From JBEKTW01 sp963727845 (lineage in GTDB: Bacteria; Bacteroidota; Ignavibacteria; UBA10030; SZUA-254): a stretch of DNA of 64,000 nucleotides. Positions 32,881 to 41,281 of this stretch are shown in pieces. The notes beneath the pieces are model-generated. The model was given only the letters and a program-made list of their open reading frames with translations, did no database searches and was not told where the DNA came from. Position 1 is the stretch's first letter; every line of letters starts with the position of its first letter. A program made the position numbers and the translations under genes. The stretch is from contig CAVSHI010000003.1 in assembly GCA_963727845.1 (NCBI GenBank), positions 930,001 through 994,000 on the forward strand, written 5' to 3'.

Positions 32881-35268
32881 TCATCGATTGATCCGACATA
32901 CCATCGAGTTCATTCCACCATGAAGCGCGTGCCGCGAACTATCCGGCAGAATTGCCATAGCTTCAACTGCCGCAGGAACAGTCGCCGAAAGTTGAAATTC
33001 CTTCTTTGTGCGAGTCCATTTCACGATGATTTTTCCTGCCGGACTGTCGAAAGATGCCGATGCTTTCTTCATATCGCCCGGCTGCGGCGCTATGAGAATC
33101 TTGTGCCAGCCAACACTTCCTGGCTGCTGGCGAATACCGGCAACGTACGCGAACTGCCACTCCATAAGTTGTCCGAGCATAAAATGGTTCATGCTATTTC
33201 CCGTCCCGGGTTTCGCCTCCCAGCTTTCGGGGAGCGTCGTGAGACCAAGCTTTACCATATATCCATAGCTTCCAACTCCTTCCCGGCTGTACACTTTGTG
33301 CAGGACGTCTCCGCGACCGCCTTCTGCCAGCGCCCGTATCAGGAAAACATGGAGCACTTCGCCGGTGGTTTGCTGCCATCCCCGCCGCTGCAGATCATCG
33401 ACGATCGCTTGCAACGCTCCCTCGCGGTCTTCGTCGGGCACGAGTCCCATGCACAGAGCGGTCGCATTCCCCGCCTGACAGGAGCCGCCGTTCTTCACCG
33501 TCTTTGTTTGTGGATCGTAGAAATTTCGCTGAAAGTCCTTCTTCACCTGGCTGTACAGACTGTCGTAATGGTTGGAATCTTCCCGCCGATTCAAGACTCT
33601 AGCGGCGTTGGCTACCGTTCTGGCACCGAGCGCCCAGACCGCCGTTGCCGAAACCTGCGTTGGCGTCCATTGGGACGGCCCGTCTCCTTTTCCGTGTCCG
33701 TAGTCGTACCAGTCGCCGAGGTTGCTTGCGATCACTCCATCTTTCGCCTGGCTTGAAAGGTAATCGACGTACCGCTTCATGCTTTCGAACGAAACTGCCA
33801 GGGTGCTTGTGTCTCCGTACCATTCATACAACTGCCAGGGGACGAGAACTCCGGAAATTCCCCACTCGGGAGCTTCGTTCCAATAACCATGCGGGGGAAT
33901 GCCGACCAGGTAATTCGGACAGTTGGTTGGAATGTGGCCGTCGGGTAGTTGCGTATCTCGTACGTCGTGCATGATCTTGCGATACCAGTCACGTACGTCA
34001 AAAAGATACGCGATCGCTCTCGCCATGTGCCAGTTTTCTTCCTGCCAGCCGTTCTTCTCGCGGTGGGGACAGTCGGTCGCGACGTGACTCATGTTCGACC
34101 GTATTGACCAATCGATCAACCGGTGAGCGGCATTCTGCAATGTACTGGAACATTCGAATGAGCCGACCCGCCGGTTGGCAGCGCGAATATGGACGAGTTC
34201 CAGTTTCCCTATGACCGGCAGTTTTTCCGGATTCGGATACCCGGCGGGAACGGCGCCCGTCACTCCGACATACTGGCCGCCGACATAACAGAAAAGTATC
34301 TGATGAGACTCATCTTTGGCGCCGGACAATGTATAATCGTGCCAGATATCCTTGTTTGTTCCCCATGTGTACGTGAAACGGACGCGGCCGGTGGAGTCGA
34401 TATATTCACAGGGTTTGAAGCGGATGCGGCTTCCCGATTTGCCGGTAACGGTAAACCGCAGGAGCGCGGAACAATTCTGCGGGAAGATATAGGTGTATTC
34501 TCCAGAACCAATCTTTACAATCTTTATATTTTTGAATACTTCAAATTCTTTGACCGCCGGGCCGGGCAGTGGGACCAGTTTGCCCTCTGGGGCAGGGAAA
34601 GTGGCTGCATGGTTCCAATTTTCATCGTCGAATCCCGGTTTGTCCCAGCCAATTGGATTGAGGCGCGCATCGTAATCCTCGCCGGCGTAGATGTGCGAGA
34701 AAGTGAGCGGGCCCGGAGTCCATTTCCACAACGAGTCGCTGACAATCACCGTATCGACACCGGATGCCAATCGTATGCGAGCTTCAAGCCACAGGAGGTA
34801 CGGATGACCGTTGGAAAAATCAGGCATTGCATCGGTTTTGGAGTAGCGGCCTGAATCGTTCGGTGGACCGACGCGCCAGAAGGAATTTCCGAGCATCACA
34901 CCAAAAACATTTTCGCCCTTTGACAGCAAACGGGAGACATCGAATTCCTGAGTGTAGAGTGTTTTGTTGTATTCAGACCAGGCCTGGTTTATCACAGACT
35001 CCCCGACTTGCCTGCCGTTGAGTCGAAGCTGGTAATGACCCAGTCCGACAATGCGGATGGTGCCTTTTAGCGGCTTCTCTTTCAGTAAAAACCGTGAGCG
35101 CAGGATCGGGCAGGGCTGTTGATCCGCCGCGCGACCATCAATTGAAGGGCCGATCCATTGAGGAGTTATATCGGTCCCTCCAGATTGGGGGGCCGGGACT
35201 TGTGAGAGGATGGAACCGCAAGTACATACGATGAGAGATGCAGCGAGTAGTAATTGTTTGATGTGCAT
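32881..35268 (-). CDS. Secreted alpha-L-rhamnosidase, glycoside hydrolase family 78
   Basis: 795 residues from the ATG at 35268 (GGAG six bases upstream), which begins a signal peptide (MHIKQLLLAASLIVCTCGSILS). The N-terminal half has the beta-sandwich domains (IVGLGHYQLRLNGRQVGE, VFGVMLGNSFWRVG, YAGEDYDARL). The (alpha/alpha)6 catalytic barrel follows with DCPHREKNGWQEENW, the conserved acidic block of GH78, and a C-terminal beta domain (GWHKILIAPQPGD). It releases terminal rhamnose from plant or bacterial glycans outside the cytoplasm. It has no linked SusCD pair or other carbohydrate genes, so the substrate is unknown. Confidence 0.9.
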   Translation of the reverse strand: MHIKQLLLAASLIVCTCGSILSQVPAPQSGGTDITPQWIGPSIDGRAADQQPCPILRSRFLLKEKPLKGTIRIVGLGHYQLRLNGRQVGESVINQAWSEYNKTLYTQEFDVSRLLSKGENVFGVMLGNSFWRVGPPNDSGRYSKTDAMPDFSNGHPYLLWLEARIRLASGVDTVIVSDSLWKWTPGPLTFSHIYAGEDYDARLNPIGWDKPGFDDENWNHAATFPAPEGKLVPLPGPAVKEFEVFKNIKIVKIGSGEYTYIFPQNCSALLRFTVTGKSGSRIRFKPCEYIDSTGRVRFTYTWGTNKDIWHDYTLSGAKDESHQILFCYVGGQYVGVTGAVPAGYPNPEKLPVIGKLELVHIRAANRRVGSFECSSTLQNAAHRLIDWSIRSNMSHVATDCPHREKNGWQEENWHMARAIAYLFDVRDWYRKIMHDVRDTQLPDGHIPTNCPNYLVGIPPHGYWNEAPEWGISGVLVPWQLYEWYGDTSTLAVSFESMKRYVDYLSSQAKDGVIASNLGDWYDYGHGKGDGPSQWTPTQVSATAVWALGARTVANAARVLNRREDSNHYDSLYSQVKKDFQRNFYDPQTKTVKNGGSCQAGNATALCMGLVPDEDREGALQAIVDDLQRRGWQQTTGEVLHVFLIRALAEGGRGDVLHKVYSREGVGSYGYMVKLGLTTLPESWEAKPGTGNSMNHFMLGQLMEWQFAYVAGIRQQPGSVGWHKILIAPQPGDMKKASASFDSPAGKIIVKWTRTKKEFQLSATVPAAVEAMAILPDSSRHALHGGMNSMVCRINR

Positions 35269-35376
35269 GTTTACTCCGCTGGTGATGAAGGAACGCAGTC
35301 GCTTGTCATTCTGAATCCGCCGACTTGCCCGCCGTGTTCTTGGCGTGAGGCGTATGAAGAATCTCATCCATGTATT

Positions 35377-35427
35377 GTCAGATCCTTCTCCCGTCCCGAA
35401 AAGAATCGGGACGCGATCAGGATGACA
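35377..35427. repeat. Palindromic intergenic repeat with GTCCCG stem
   Basis: GTCCCG (35393-35398) pairs with CGGGAC (35407-35412), with looser flanks GTCAGATCCT and TCAGGATGAC. It resembles the dispersed CAGATCCTTC...TCAGGATGAC element, part of which also appears near 38000. No gene lies between 35269 and 35560. Confidence 0.55.
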
Positions 35428-35560
35428 TTCTTCATTTTTTAGATGTCTCAAGTTCTAATATCGAAACCTTAAACAAACCCGTCTTGCTGACATTCTTTGG
35501 GTCAGCAACTAAGCGTAGCAGTCAATTGACGAAGAGAAACAATCGTCAATGAAAATGGTA

Positions 35561-36421
35561 TCATTTCAATTTGTCTCCTTCATTAAGCGGTGCCAAGTAG
35601 ACCGAGCTTTCATCCTCATGTGCGCCCCAGTCATAAACTATTGATTTCTCATCATTCGAGATATCCCAACTCAGGATATTTTGGTCATGACCACACTCAA
35701 ATACTTTCTTCGCCGGGTTCTTTCCTTCGACATCTATTTTCCACACCGAATAATTGTCGCCGTAGTATAGAAATTTGGCATCGTTCGACCACTTTGCATG
35801 TTTTACTGTTATCCCTTGCAAGAAGATCGCCTGACCGTCGCCGCTTGCCATCATAAGCCAAATTCTTGGCTGACCTGAATTGTGGTCCACACGTAGATAA
35901 GCGATGAGCTTCCCATTGGGAGACCAATCTCCCATGTATTCAAACTCCCTCTCCGGCTCTTTTGTCAGAGGTTGGGTGTACTCACCGCTTGTGTCAACGA
36001 TCCAAAGTTGGCTGCCGTGGGAAAAGACAATGTTCTTCCCGTCCGGTGACCACAATGGGAATATATCGATTGAATCATGCATGCTAGACTGCTTGAGCAA
36101 ACGATGCGGATTGCTGCCATCGGAGTTCATGACAAAAAGTTGATAGGATGTGTCGCGAACACCTTGGAACTGATAAACCAGCTTGCTGCCGTCAGGGCTC
36201 CATGAAGCATTGACCTCTTCGGGAGCATGACCAATTTGTCTTTTGTTCTTGCCTGTAACACTCATCGTCCAAATCTTTCCGTTGTGCCGGTAGACGATCT
36301 TTGTACCTTGACGGTTGAACTTAGGTGAGTCGCCATCCGCCAGAACTTTCACTTTGGATTGTCCATCCACCCGTAACATTGTGTAAAGAGAGACGATGGC
36401 GATACATACCAATTTGACCAT
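35561..36421 (-). CDS. Exported TolB-like PD40 (WD40-like) beta-propeller protein
   Basis: 286 residues from the ATG at 36421, preceded by AGGAT and opening a hydrophobic signal (MVKLVCIAIVSLYTML). At least five PD40 blades are readable: SPKFNRQGTKIVYRHNGKIW, ASWSPDGSKLVYQF, LWSPDGKNIVFSHGSQLWIV, GDWSPNGKLIAYLRV, AKWSNDAKFLYYG. It is likely periplasmic. It resembles the propeller of TolB but lacks the TolB N-domain and the Tol gene neighbourhood, so it is better called TolB-like. It is GC-poorer than its neighbours. Confidence 0.8.
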   Translation of the reverse strand: MVKLVCIAIVSLYTMLRVDGQSKVKVLADGDSPKFNRQGTKIVYRHNGKIWTMSVTGKNKRQIGHAPEEVNASWSPDGSKLVYQFQGVRDTSYQLFVMNSDGSNPHRLLKQSSMHDSIDIFPLWSPDGKNIVFSHGSQLWIVDTSGEYTQPLTKEPEREFEYMGDWSPNGKLIAYLRVDHNSGQPRIWLMMASGDGQAIFLQGITVKHAKWSNDAKFLYYGDNYSVWKIDVEGKNPAKKVFECGHDQNILSWDISNDEKSIVYDWGAHEDESSVYLAPLNEGDKLK

Positions 36422-36526
36422 GATCGGACATCCTGTCTTTATACTTCTTCCTTTTAGCACAGAGTTACCTAACCAAAAATCAATACGCCTTACGCTCAGT
36501 TTTCTGCATTCGTGAGCGGTTGTTGT

Positions 36527-37804
36527 TTACGCCGCCCCTTCCCTCAGCTCCCGCGCCATCACCAACTTATTATACAGGTACATCAGAAGCGTCCCCAGAG
36601 CGCCAATCCCCACAAGCGCAAACCACACCAGGTTTATTCTGCCGCTCGATTTCGTCGTCTGGTACAACCATCCGCCGATCGGGTCGCCGACAAACCTCGC
36701 GATCGCGATGGGCAGGAACGCATATCCCTGGAACAATCCCTGCTGTCCCGGGGGCGCGATCTCGGAAATGTATTCGTAATACCGCGGCGCCTGGATCATC
36801 TCACCGATCGCAAACGCGACGATGCCGGCGATGATTGTCGGGATGCTCGGGTACAGTCCGATGATGAGCCAGATGAGACTTGAAATCGCGAACCCGAGAA
36901 CGATTGCCTTGCGCGTCGGGATGTTCTTCGTCATCCGGTTGAGCGGGATTTGCAGCAGGATGATCGCCCCCGCACCCGCCCATGATTGGATGATTTCGTA
37001 GGGCGCGTTCTTGTCGATAAAATCCGTGATGTAATACGGAACGATGATATACTCCTGCCAGAAGATGATCCAGTACAGCGAATAGATGAGAAGAAAGATT
37101 ATGAACTTGAAATTCGCCAGCACCACGAAAAGATTGGCAATTTTTTTCCCGAGCGATTCCACAACTTCCGTCTTCGCGCTTTTCACTTCCTTGTAGAGCA
37201 GGAGGTTCACAATGATCATCGCGAAACAGCTGATGGCGGAAACCATGTAGACGAACTCGTTGCCGAAGCTATCCCTCACGAAATAGGCGATTGTGGGTCC
37301 CAGCATCGCGCCCGCGTTTACAAGCCAGTAGTACACTGCGAAACCGAGCGACTTGGTTTTCTCCGTCGATGTGACTGCCACGGTGCCGAGCACTGACGGC
37401 TTGATGAACGAGCCGCCAAAAGCGGTGAGTACCAGGAACGCCATGAGGAGCCAGTAGTGGTCAAGACCGCCGTAGACGCCGGCGAAAGCGCTCATGCCCA
37501 CCGACCCGATCAGGAAGTAGCCGAGCGCCAGGATGGAAAACGCGATGTTAAAGGCGCGGCGGAATCCCCATTTGTCGGCAAGCGTGCCGCCCAGAATCGG
37601 AAGGAGATAGAGTAAGCCGCCGAAGAGGCCGGAGAGCTGTCCCGCCTCCGACTCGGTGAAGCCCAGCTTGTTGCGCATGTAGATCATGAAAACGATCTGC
37701 TGGCCGTAGTAGGCGAGCCGCTCAAACAACTCCATGATGTTCGCAACCCAGAAGGTCCGGTGAAAGCCGTTCCGGAAGGCGTCAAACTGTTCTTTTAGTT
37801 TCAT
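36527..37804 (-). CDS. Major facilitator superfamily transporter, POT/PTR-like
   Basis: 425 residues with about 12 membrane segments. The start FWVANIMELFERLAYYGQQIVFMIYM matches the proton-dependent oligopeptide transporter (POT) family N-terminus, where E-x-x-E-R is involved in proton coupling (here MELFER). LADKWGFRRAFNIAF is the A-type MFS loop. A C-terminal EMIQAPRYYEYISEIAPPGQQG is also POT-like. It is an inner-membrane proton symporter; peptides are a guess from the family. It is monocistronic, with repeats upstream. Confidence 0.85.
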   Translation of the reverse strand: MKLKEQFDAFRNGFHRTFWVANIMELFERLAYYGQQIVFMIYMRNKLGFTESEAGQLSGLFGGLLYLLPILGGTLADKWGFRRAFNIAFSILALGYFLIGSVGMSAFAGVYGGLDHYWLLMAFLVLTAFGGSFIKPSVLGTVAVTSTEKTKSLGFAVYYWLVNAGAMLGPTIAYFVRDSFGNEFVYMVSAISCFAMIIVNLLLYKEVKSAKTEVVESLGKKIANLFVVLANFKFIIFLLIYSLYWIIFWQEYIIVPYYITDFIDKNAPYEIIQSWAGAGAIILLQIPLNRMTKNIPTRKAIVLGFAISSLIWLIIGLYPSIPTIIAGIVAFAIGEMIQAPRYYEYISEIAPPGQQGLFQGYAFLPIAIARFVGDPIGGWLYQTTKSSGRINLVWFALVGIGALGTLLMYLYNKLVMARELREGAA

Positions 37805-38120
37805 GTATGTTCCTTCGTTCGATGATCGAGCATGCGCTTGATGTTAACGACTTTCGAAAGTAGCAAAATCGAGGGTCAGAATCAAGATGGAGGCACCGGT
37901 GGCTGTCGCGGCCGGCCCGCTGCGCAAACCCAACGTCATCCCGACACGCTTCTAGTCGGGATCTATGCGTTGCCTGCTCGGTTTAGTTGCTGACCAGATC
38001 CTTCGACTACTCAGGACGGGCTTGGAAAAGGGGAGTCGGCAATAACCGGGTTTGGGGTTGGGGTAAAGGGCAAAGAGAATTTTTCAATCCACAATCGCCA
38101 ATCCACAATTCACAATCCTT
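37805..38120. other. Intergenic region with repeat remnants
   Basis: ATCCCGAC (37938-37945) pairs with GTCGGGAT (37955-37962), and CAGATCCTTCGACTACTCAG near 37996 is a fragment of the dispersed TCAGGATGAC-type element. The following words (TCCACAATCGCCAATCCACA) are A/C-rich filler similar to 21070-21225. No gene is visible. Confidence 0.45.
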
Positions 38121-38149
38121 TTGTCTGTCTCTGGCTTTTTTCTTATCTT
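38121..38149 (+). promoter_or_regulatory. Promoter of the alcohol dehydrogenase/threonine dehydratase pair
   Basis: TTGTCT (38121-38126), 17 bases, TATCTT (38144-38149). The expected start near 38157 gives a leader of about 16 bases without a ribosome site before the ATG at 38173. Confidence 0.5.
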
Positions 38150-38172
38150 AGAAAAAATCTGCGGTCAATTTT

Positions 38173-39219
38173 ATGAAGGCAATTCGATTCAGCGCATTCG
38201 GCGGGACGGACGTCCTGCGATACGAGGAAGCTCCGAGACCGGTCATCGGTCCGGGAGAGATTCTCGTTCAGCTGAAAGCCGCGGCGCTCAACCATCTCGA
38301 TCTCTGGGTTCGCAGCGGCGCTCGCGAGCGAAACATCCCGCTGCCGCACATTCCCGGCTCAGACGGCGCGGGCATCATTGCGGAAGTCGGGTCTGCAGTC
38401 AACGGGCCGAAGCCCGGCGACGAAGTTCTCATTTCACCCGGCCTCTCATGCGGGCATTGCGACCTGTGCCTGGGCGGTCGCGACAATCTCTGCAAAAATT
38501 ATCGCGTTCTGGGCACGAAGGAGGATGGCACTTACGCCGAGTTTGTGAAAATACCGGCCGCGAATGTCCTCCCGATTCCCGAAGGTCTGGATTTAAATGA
38601 GGCCGCCGCAATTCCGCTGGTGTTCCTGACGGCATGGCACATGCTCGCAACGCTTGCAAAGGTGCGGTCATCAGATACGGTGCTGGTGCACGGGGCGGGA
38701 AGCGGTGTCGGTTCTGCCGGCATTCAAATCGCGAAACTCCTCGGCGCGCACGTCATCACGACTGCCGGATCGCAGGAAAAGCTGGAGAAGGCAAAGAAGC
38801 TCGGGGCCGATGAGCTGATCAATTATCGTGAGAACGATTTTGTCGAAGAGGTCAAAAAGCTCACCGGCAAGCGGGGAGTGGATGTCGTGTTTGAGCACAT
38901 AGGCGGAGAGGTATTTGAGAAGAGTATTACAGTGTTGGCAAAAGGAGGTCGGATTGTGACCTGCGGTGCTACGACCGAGTTCGTGGCCAAACTTGACCTC
39001 CGGTATGTCTATTCCCGACATCAAACAATTTATGGATCCTGGATGGGAGGGAAACCGGAATTGACCGAAGTTTTGAAATTCTTCCGAAAAGGAGCCGGGC
39101 AAGAACATCATCGCCTTCAGCCGGTTGTCGACCGCGTTTTCCCACTTGCCCAGGCCGCTGAAGCTCAGCGGTATATGGAGGAACGGAAGAATTTCGGGAA
39201 GGTGGTGTTGAGCATATGA
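38173..39219 (+). CDS. Zinc-type medium-chain alcohol dehydrogenase / quinone oxidoreductase
   Basis: 348 residues. The GroES-like N-domain contains GSDGAGIIAEVGSAV, and the structural zinc motif is SCGHCDLCLGGRDNLC. The Rossmann motif is VHGAGSGVGSAGIQIAKLLGA, followed by GADELINYRENDF and DVVFEHIGGEVFEKSI. It is a cytoplasmic NAD(P)H-dependent oxidoreductase; the substrate is not determined, and the position of His-Asp in place of the usual catalytic Cys pattern (NHLDLWVRSG) places it in the group around ADH-like quinone reductases. Its TGA overlaps the next start by ATGA, so translation is coupled with the PLP enzyme. Confidence 0.88.
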   Translation: MKAIRFSAFGGTDVLRYEEAPRPVIGPGEILVQLKAAALNHLDLWVRSGARERNIPLPHIPGSDGAGIIAEVGSAVNGPKPGDEVLISPGLSCGHCDLCLGGRDNLCKNYRVLGTKEDGTYAEFVKIPAANVLPIPEGLDLNEAAAIPLVFLTAWHMLATLAKVRSSDTVLVHGAGSGVGSAGIQIAKLLGAHVITTAGSQEKLEKAKKLGADELINYRENDFVEEVKKLTGKRGVDVVFEHIGGEVFEKSITVLAKGGRIVTCGATTEFVAKLDLRYVYSRHQTIYGSWMGGKPELTEVLKFFRKGAGQEHHRLQPVVDRVFPLAQAAEAQRYMEERKNFGKVVLSI

Positions 39220-40163
39220 CCACCTTCTCCGACATCGAACGCGCCTACAAGACTCTCCAGCCCGTCGTCCACAAGACGCCGCTTCTCTCTTCGCGAACGT
39301 TCAACCGGATCACCGGAAACGAGGTCTATTTCAAAGCGGAAAATTTTCAGCGCATCGGCGCCTTCAAATTCCGGGGAGCTTACAACAAAATTGCATCATT
39401 GACGGAAGAAGAACGGCGGAAGGGGGTTGTGGCACATTCATCGGGAAACCATGCACAGGGCGTTGCGCTCGCAGCCAGCCTTTTTGGTATCAAAGCGGTT
39501 GTGGTGATGCCTCACGATTCCGTTGCGCTCAAAGTTGAAGGCACAAAGAGCTACGGCGCTGAGGTTGTCTTCTGCGGCAACACCACCGACGACCGGGAGC
39601 GCGTAACGGCCGAACTCATAGCACAATTCGGCTACACTCTGATCCATCCGTACAATGATGAACGTCTCATCGCAGGGCAGGGAACGATGGTTCTCGAAAT
39701 ATTCCAGGACATCAAGGAACTCGACTATCTTTTTGTTCCCATCGGCGGCGGCGGACTCATTGCCGGCTGCGCGCTCGCCGCCAGGAATCTCTTCCCGCAG
39801 ATCAAAATCATCGGAGTGGAGACGGATGGCGCGAATGATTGCTATCAATCCTTCCGCGCGAAGAAAATAATCAAGCTGCAATCCACCAACACGATTGCCG
39901 ACGGGATGCGCACGCTCTCTGTCGGCCCCATCAACTTCAACATTATCCTGCGCTGCGTCGACGACGTCATCACGATCGCGGACAACGACATACTGCCGAT
40001 GATGAAATTTTTCTTTGAGCGGATGAAGATTGTCGTGGAACCAACCGGGGCTGTCGCTCCGGCCGCAGTCATGAAAAATGCCGCCGGTATCAAGGGTAAG
40101 AAAATTTGTGCCATCATCAGCGGCGGCAATGTCGACCCGCAGTTCCTGAAGAAGATCCTGTGA
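39216..40163 (+). CDS. PLP-dependent threonine ammonia-lyase / serine racemase family enzyme
   Basis: 315 residues with no C-terminal ACT regulatory domain, so it is of the catabolic (TdcB-like) or serine-racemase size class. The PLP lysine lies in GAFKFRGAYNK, the substrate loop is HSSGNHAQGVALAA, and the phosphate-binding glycine loop is PIGGGGLIAGCALAA, with SGGNVD at the C-terminus. It would deaminate threonine or serine to the oxo acid, or racemise serine. It is coupled to the upstream alcohol dehydrogenase. An unrelated protein remnant follows directly after its stop. Confidence 0.9.
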   Translation: MTTFSDIERAYKTLQPVVHKTPLLSSRTFNRITGNEVYFKAENFQRIGAFKFRGAYNKIASLTEEERRKGVVAHSSGNHAQGVALAASLFGIKAVVVMPHDSVALKVEGTKSYGAEVVFCGNTTDDRERVTAELIAQFGYTLIHPYNDERLIAGQGTMVLEIFQDIKELDYLFVPIGGGGLIAGCALAARNLFPQIKIIGVETDGANDCYQSFRAKKIIKLQSTNTIADGMRTLSVGPINFNIILRCVDDVITIADNDILPMMKFFFERMKIVVEPTGAVAPAAVMKNAAGIKGKKICAIISGGNVDPQFLKKIL

Positions 40164-40322
40164 AACTGGACGGTTGTCGTTGGCCAGGAAGTCGAAAGCC
40201 TGGAAGAGTACGCCGCGTTGTCCCGCAAGACAATGTCCGACAAAAACCTGCAAAAGGTCATGAAGGATTATCACGACCTCGTCGTCTCAGGGCATCGTGA
40301 GATCTATCAGATCGAGCAGTAA
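40164..40322 (+). pseudogene. Orphan C-terminal remnant (NIPSNAP/ABM-like small protein)
   Basis: Immediately after the dehydratase stop, and in the same frame, 52 codons of clearly protein-like sequence run to a TAA at 40320-40322: WTVVVGQEVESLEEYAALS, then KVMKDYHDLVVSGHREIYQIEQ. The pattern is that of the C-terminal half of a small dimeric alpha/beta-barrel protein. There is no ATG or GTG, ribosome site or N-terminal half, so it is probably left over from a deletion. Readthrough of the TGA is a remote alternative. Confidence 0.6.
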
Positions 40323-40387
40323 GACACAGTGAGTGAATACCAGGCCGCGAGTTTTCTTCCGGAGATCATTGAAAAACATTTCCTGCC

Positions 40388-40494
40388 GTCTTTGCGAGGA
40401 GTCCCGCCTGGCGGGACGACGAAGCAATCCGACTTTCTGCATTAGATTCGGGGGTGAGATTGCTTCGTCCCGATAAATCGGGACTCGCAAAGAC
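40388..40494. repeat. Long palindromic intergenic element (GTCTTTGCGAG type)
   Basis: GTCTTTGCGAG (40388-40398) pairs with CTCGCAAAGAC (40484-40494). ACGAAGCAATC pairs with GATTGCTTCGT further in, and each half has its own GTCCCG/CGGGAC hairpin. The architecture is that of a widespread dispersed element of about 100 bases, mobile in origin and non-coding. Confidence 0.8.
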
Positions 40495-40560
40495 AGACCT
40501 TTTGTTTTTTCAACAACCTGTTAGGAAGCAAGCTCGCGGTTCGTTTTTCGGTCCGGCGGG

Positions 40561-41265
40561 TCAGCCGAGAATTTGTGCCGCAACGGTCACTGCGGCCGTT
40601 TCAGTCCGCAACCGGCGCTGGCCAAGCGAGAATGCGGTGCAACCCTTCAAAATGCACATCTGAACTTCTTCTTCACTGAACCCTCCCTCGGGTCCAACCA
40701 GCACCAGGATGGGACCCCGCTCATCTCCGGCCAGCGTACGCAGAGAATCGGACAATTTCACCTGTTCGTGGGCAACCAGCGTCCGGTCAAATCGGTTGAA
40801 GTCATCGCACACCCGCTCCAGCGGCGTCAATTCCCTCACACGCGGCAAGTATGCCCGTCCGCATTGTTTCATCGCTGCGAGTGCAAGCTTTTGCCAGCGA
40901 TCCGTTTTCGCGTGTGACGGGATGGTCCGGTCTGTTTCGAGAGGAATGATTTCCTTCACTCCCAGCTCGGTTACTTTCTCGACGAGAAAATCGAACCGGG
41001 AAGGATTTTTTAGAATCCCGACGGCCAGCGTCAACCGGACCGCCGGTTCAAGATGGCTCCGGGAGGTCGCGGTAATTTTTCCCCTTGCCTGTTTCTTTCT
41101 TATCTCATCGAGCGTGACTTCGTGGAAAGTCCCTTCTCCGTCGACCACACCTATCACATCTCCGGTTTTCTTCCTCATCACATGAACAAGATGGGAAAAC
41201 TCTTCCCCCTCGATGAGAACAGACCCAGCGGATATTTTGTCGGGTGGACAGTAAAAATTATCCAT
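40561..41265 (-). CDS. rsmE: 16S rRNA m3U1498 methyltransferase RsmE
   Basis: 234 residues. The PUA-like N-domain (MDNFYCPPDKI... GEEFSHLVHVMRKKTGDVIGVVDGEGTF) is followed by a SPOUT knot methyltransferase domain with LVGPEGGFSEEEV and FSLGQRRLRTETAAVTVAAQIL, the AdoMet-binding knot of RsmE. It methylates U1498 of 16S rRNA in the 30S subunit. It is the last gene of the fatty-acid/rnc operon, 16 bases after the restored stop of the Omp85 gene. Confidence 0.93.
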   Translation of the reverse strand: MDNFYCPPDKISAGSVLIEGEEFSHLVHVMRKKTGDVIGVVDGEGTFHEVTLDEIRKKQARGKITATSRSHLEPAVRLTLAVGILKNPSRFDFLVEKVTELGVKEIIPLETDRTIPSHAKTDRWQKLALAAMKQCGRAYLPRVRELTPLERVCDDFNRFDRTLVAHEQVKLSDSLRTLAGDERGPILVLVGPEGGFSEEEVQMCILKGCTAFSLGQRRLRTETAAVTVAAQILG

Positions 41266-41281
41266 CGGTCAGCCGGGAACG

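Noticed and set aside
39438..40274. Leftward open frame of 278 codons
   Set aside because: It is antisense to the threonine dehydratase gene, rich in His/Asp/Arg, and a mirror of codon bias.
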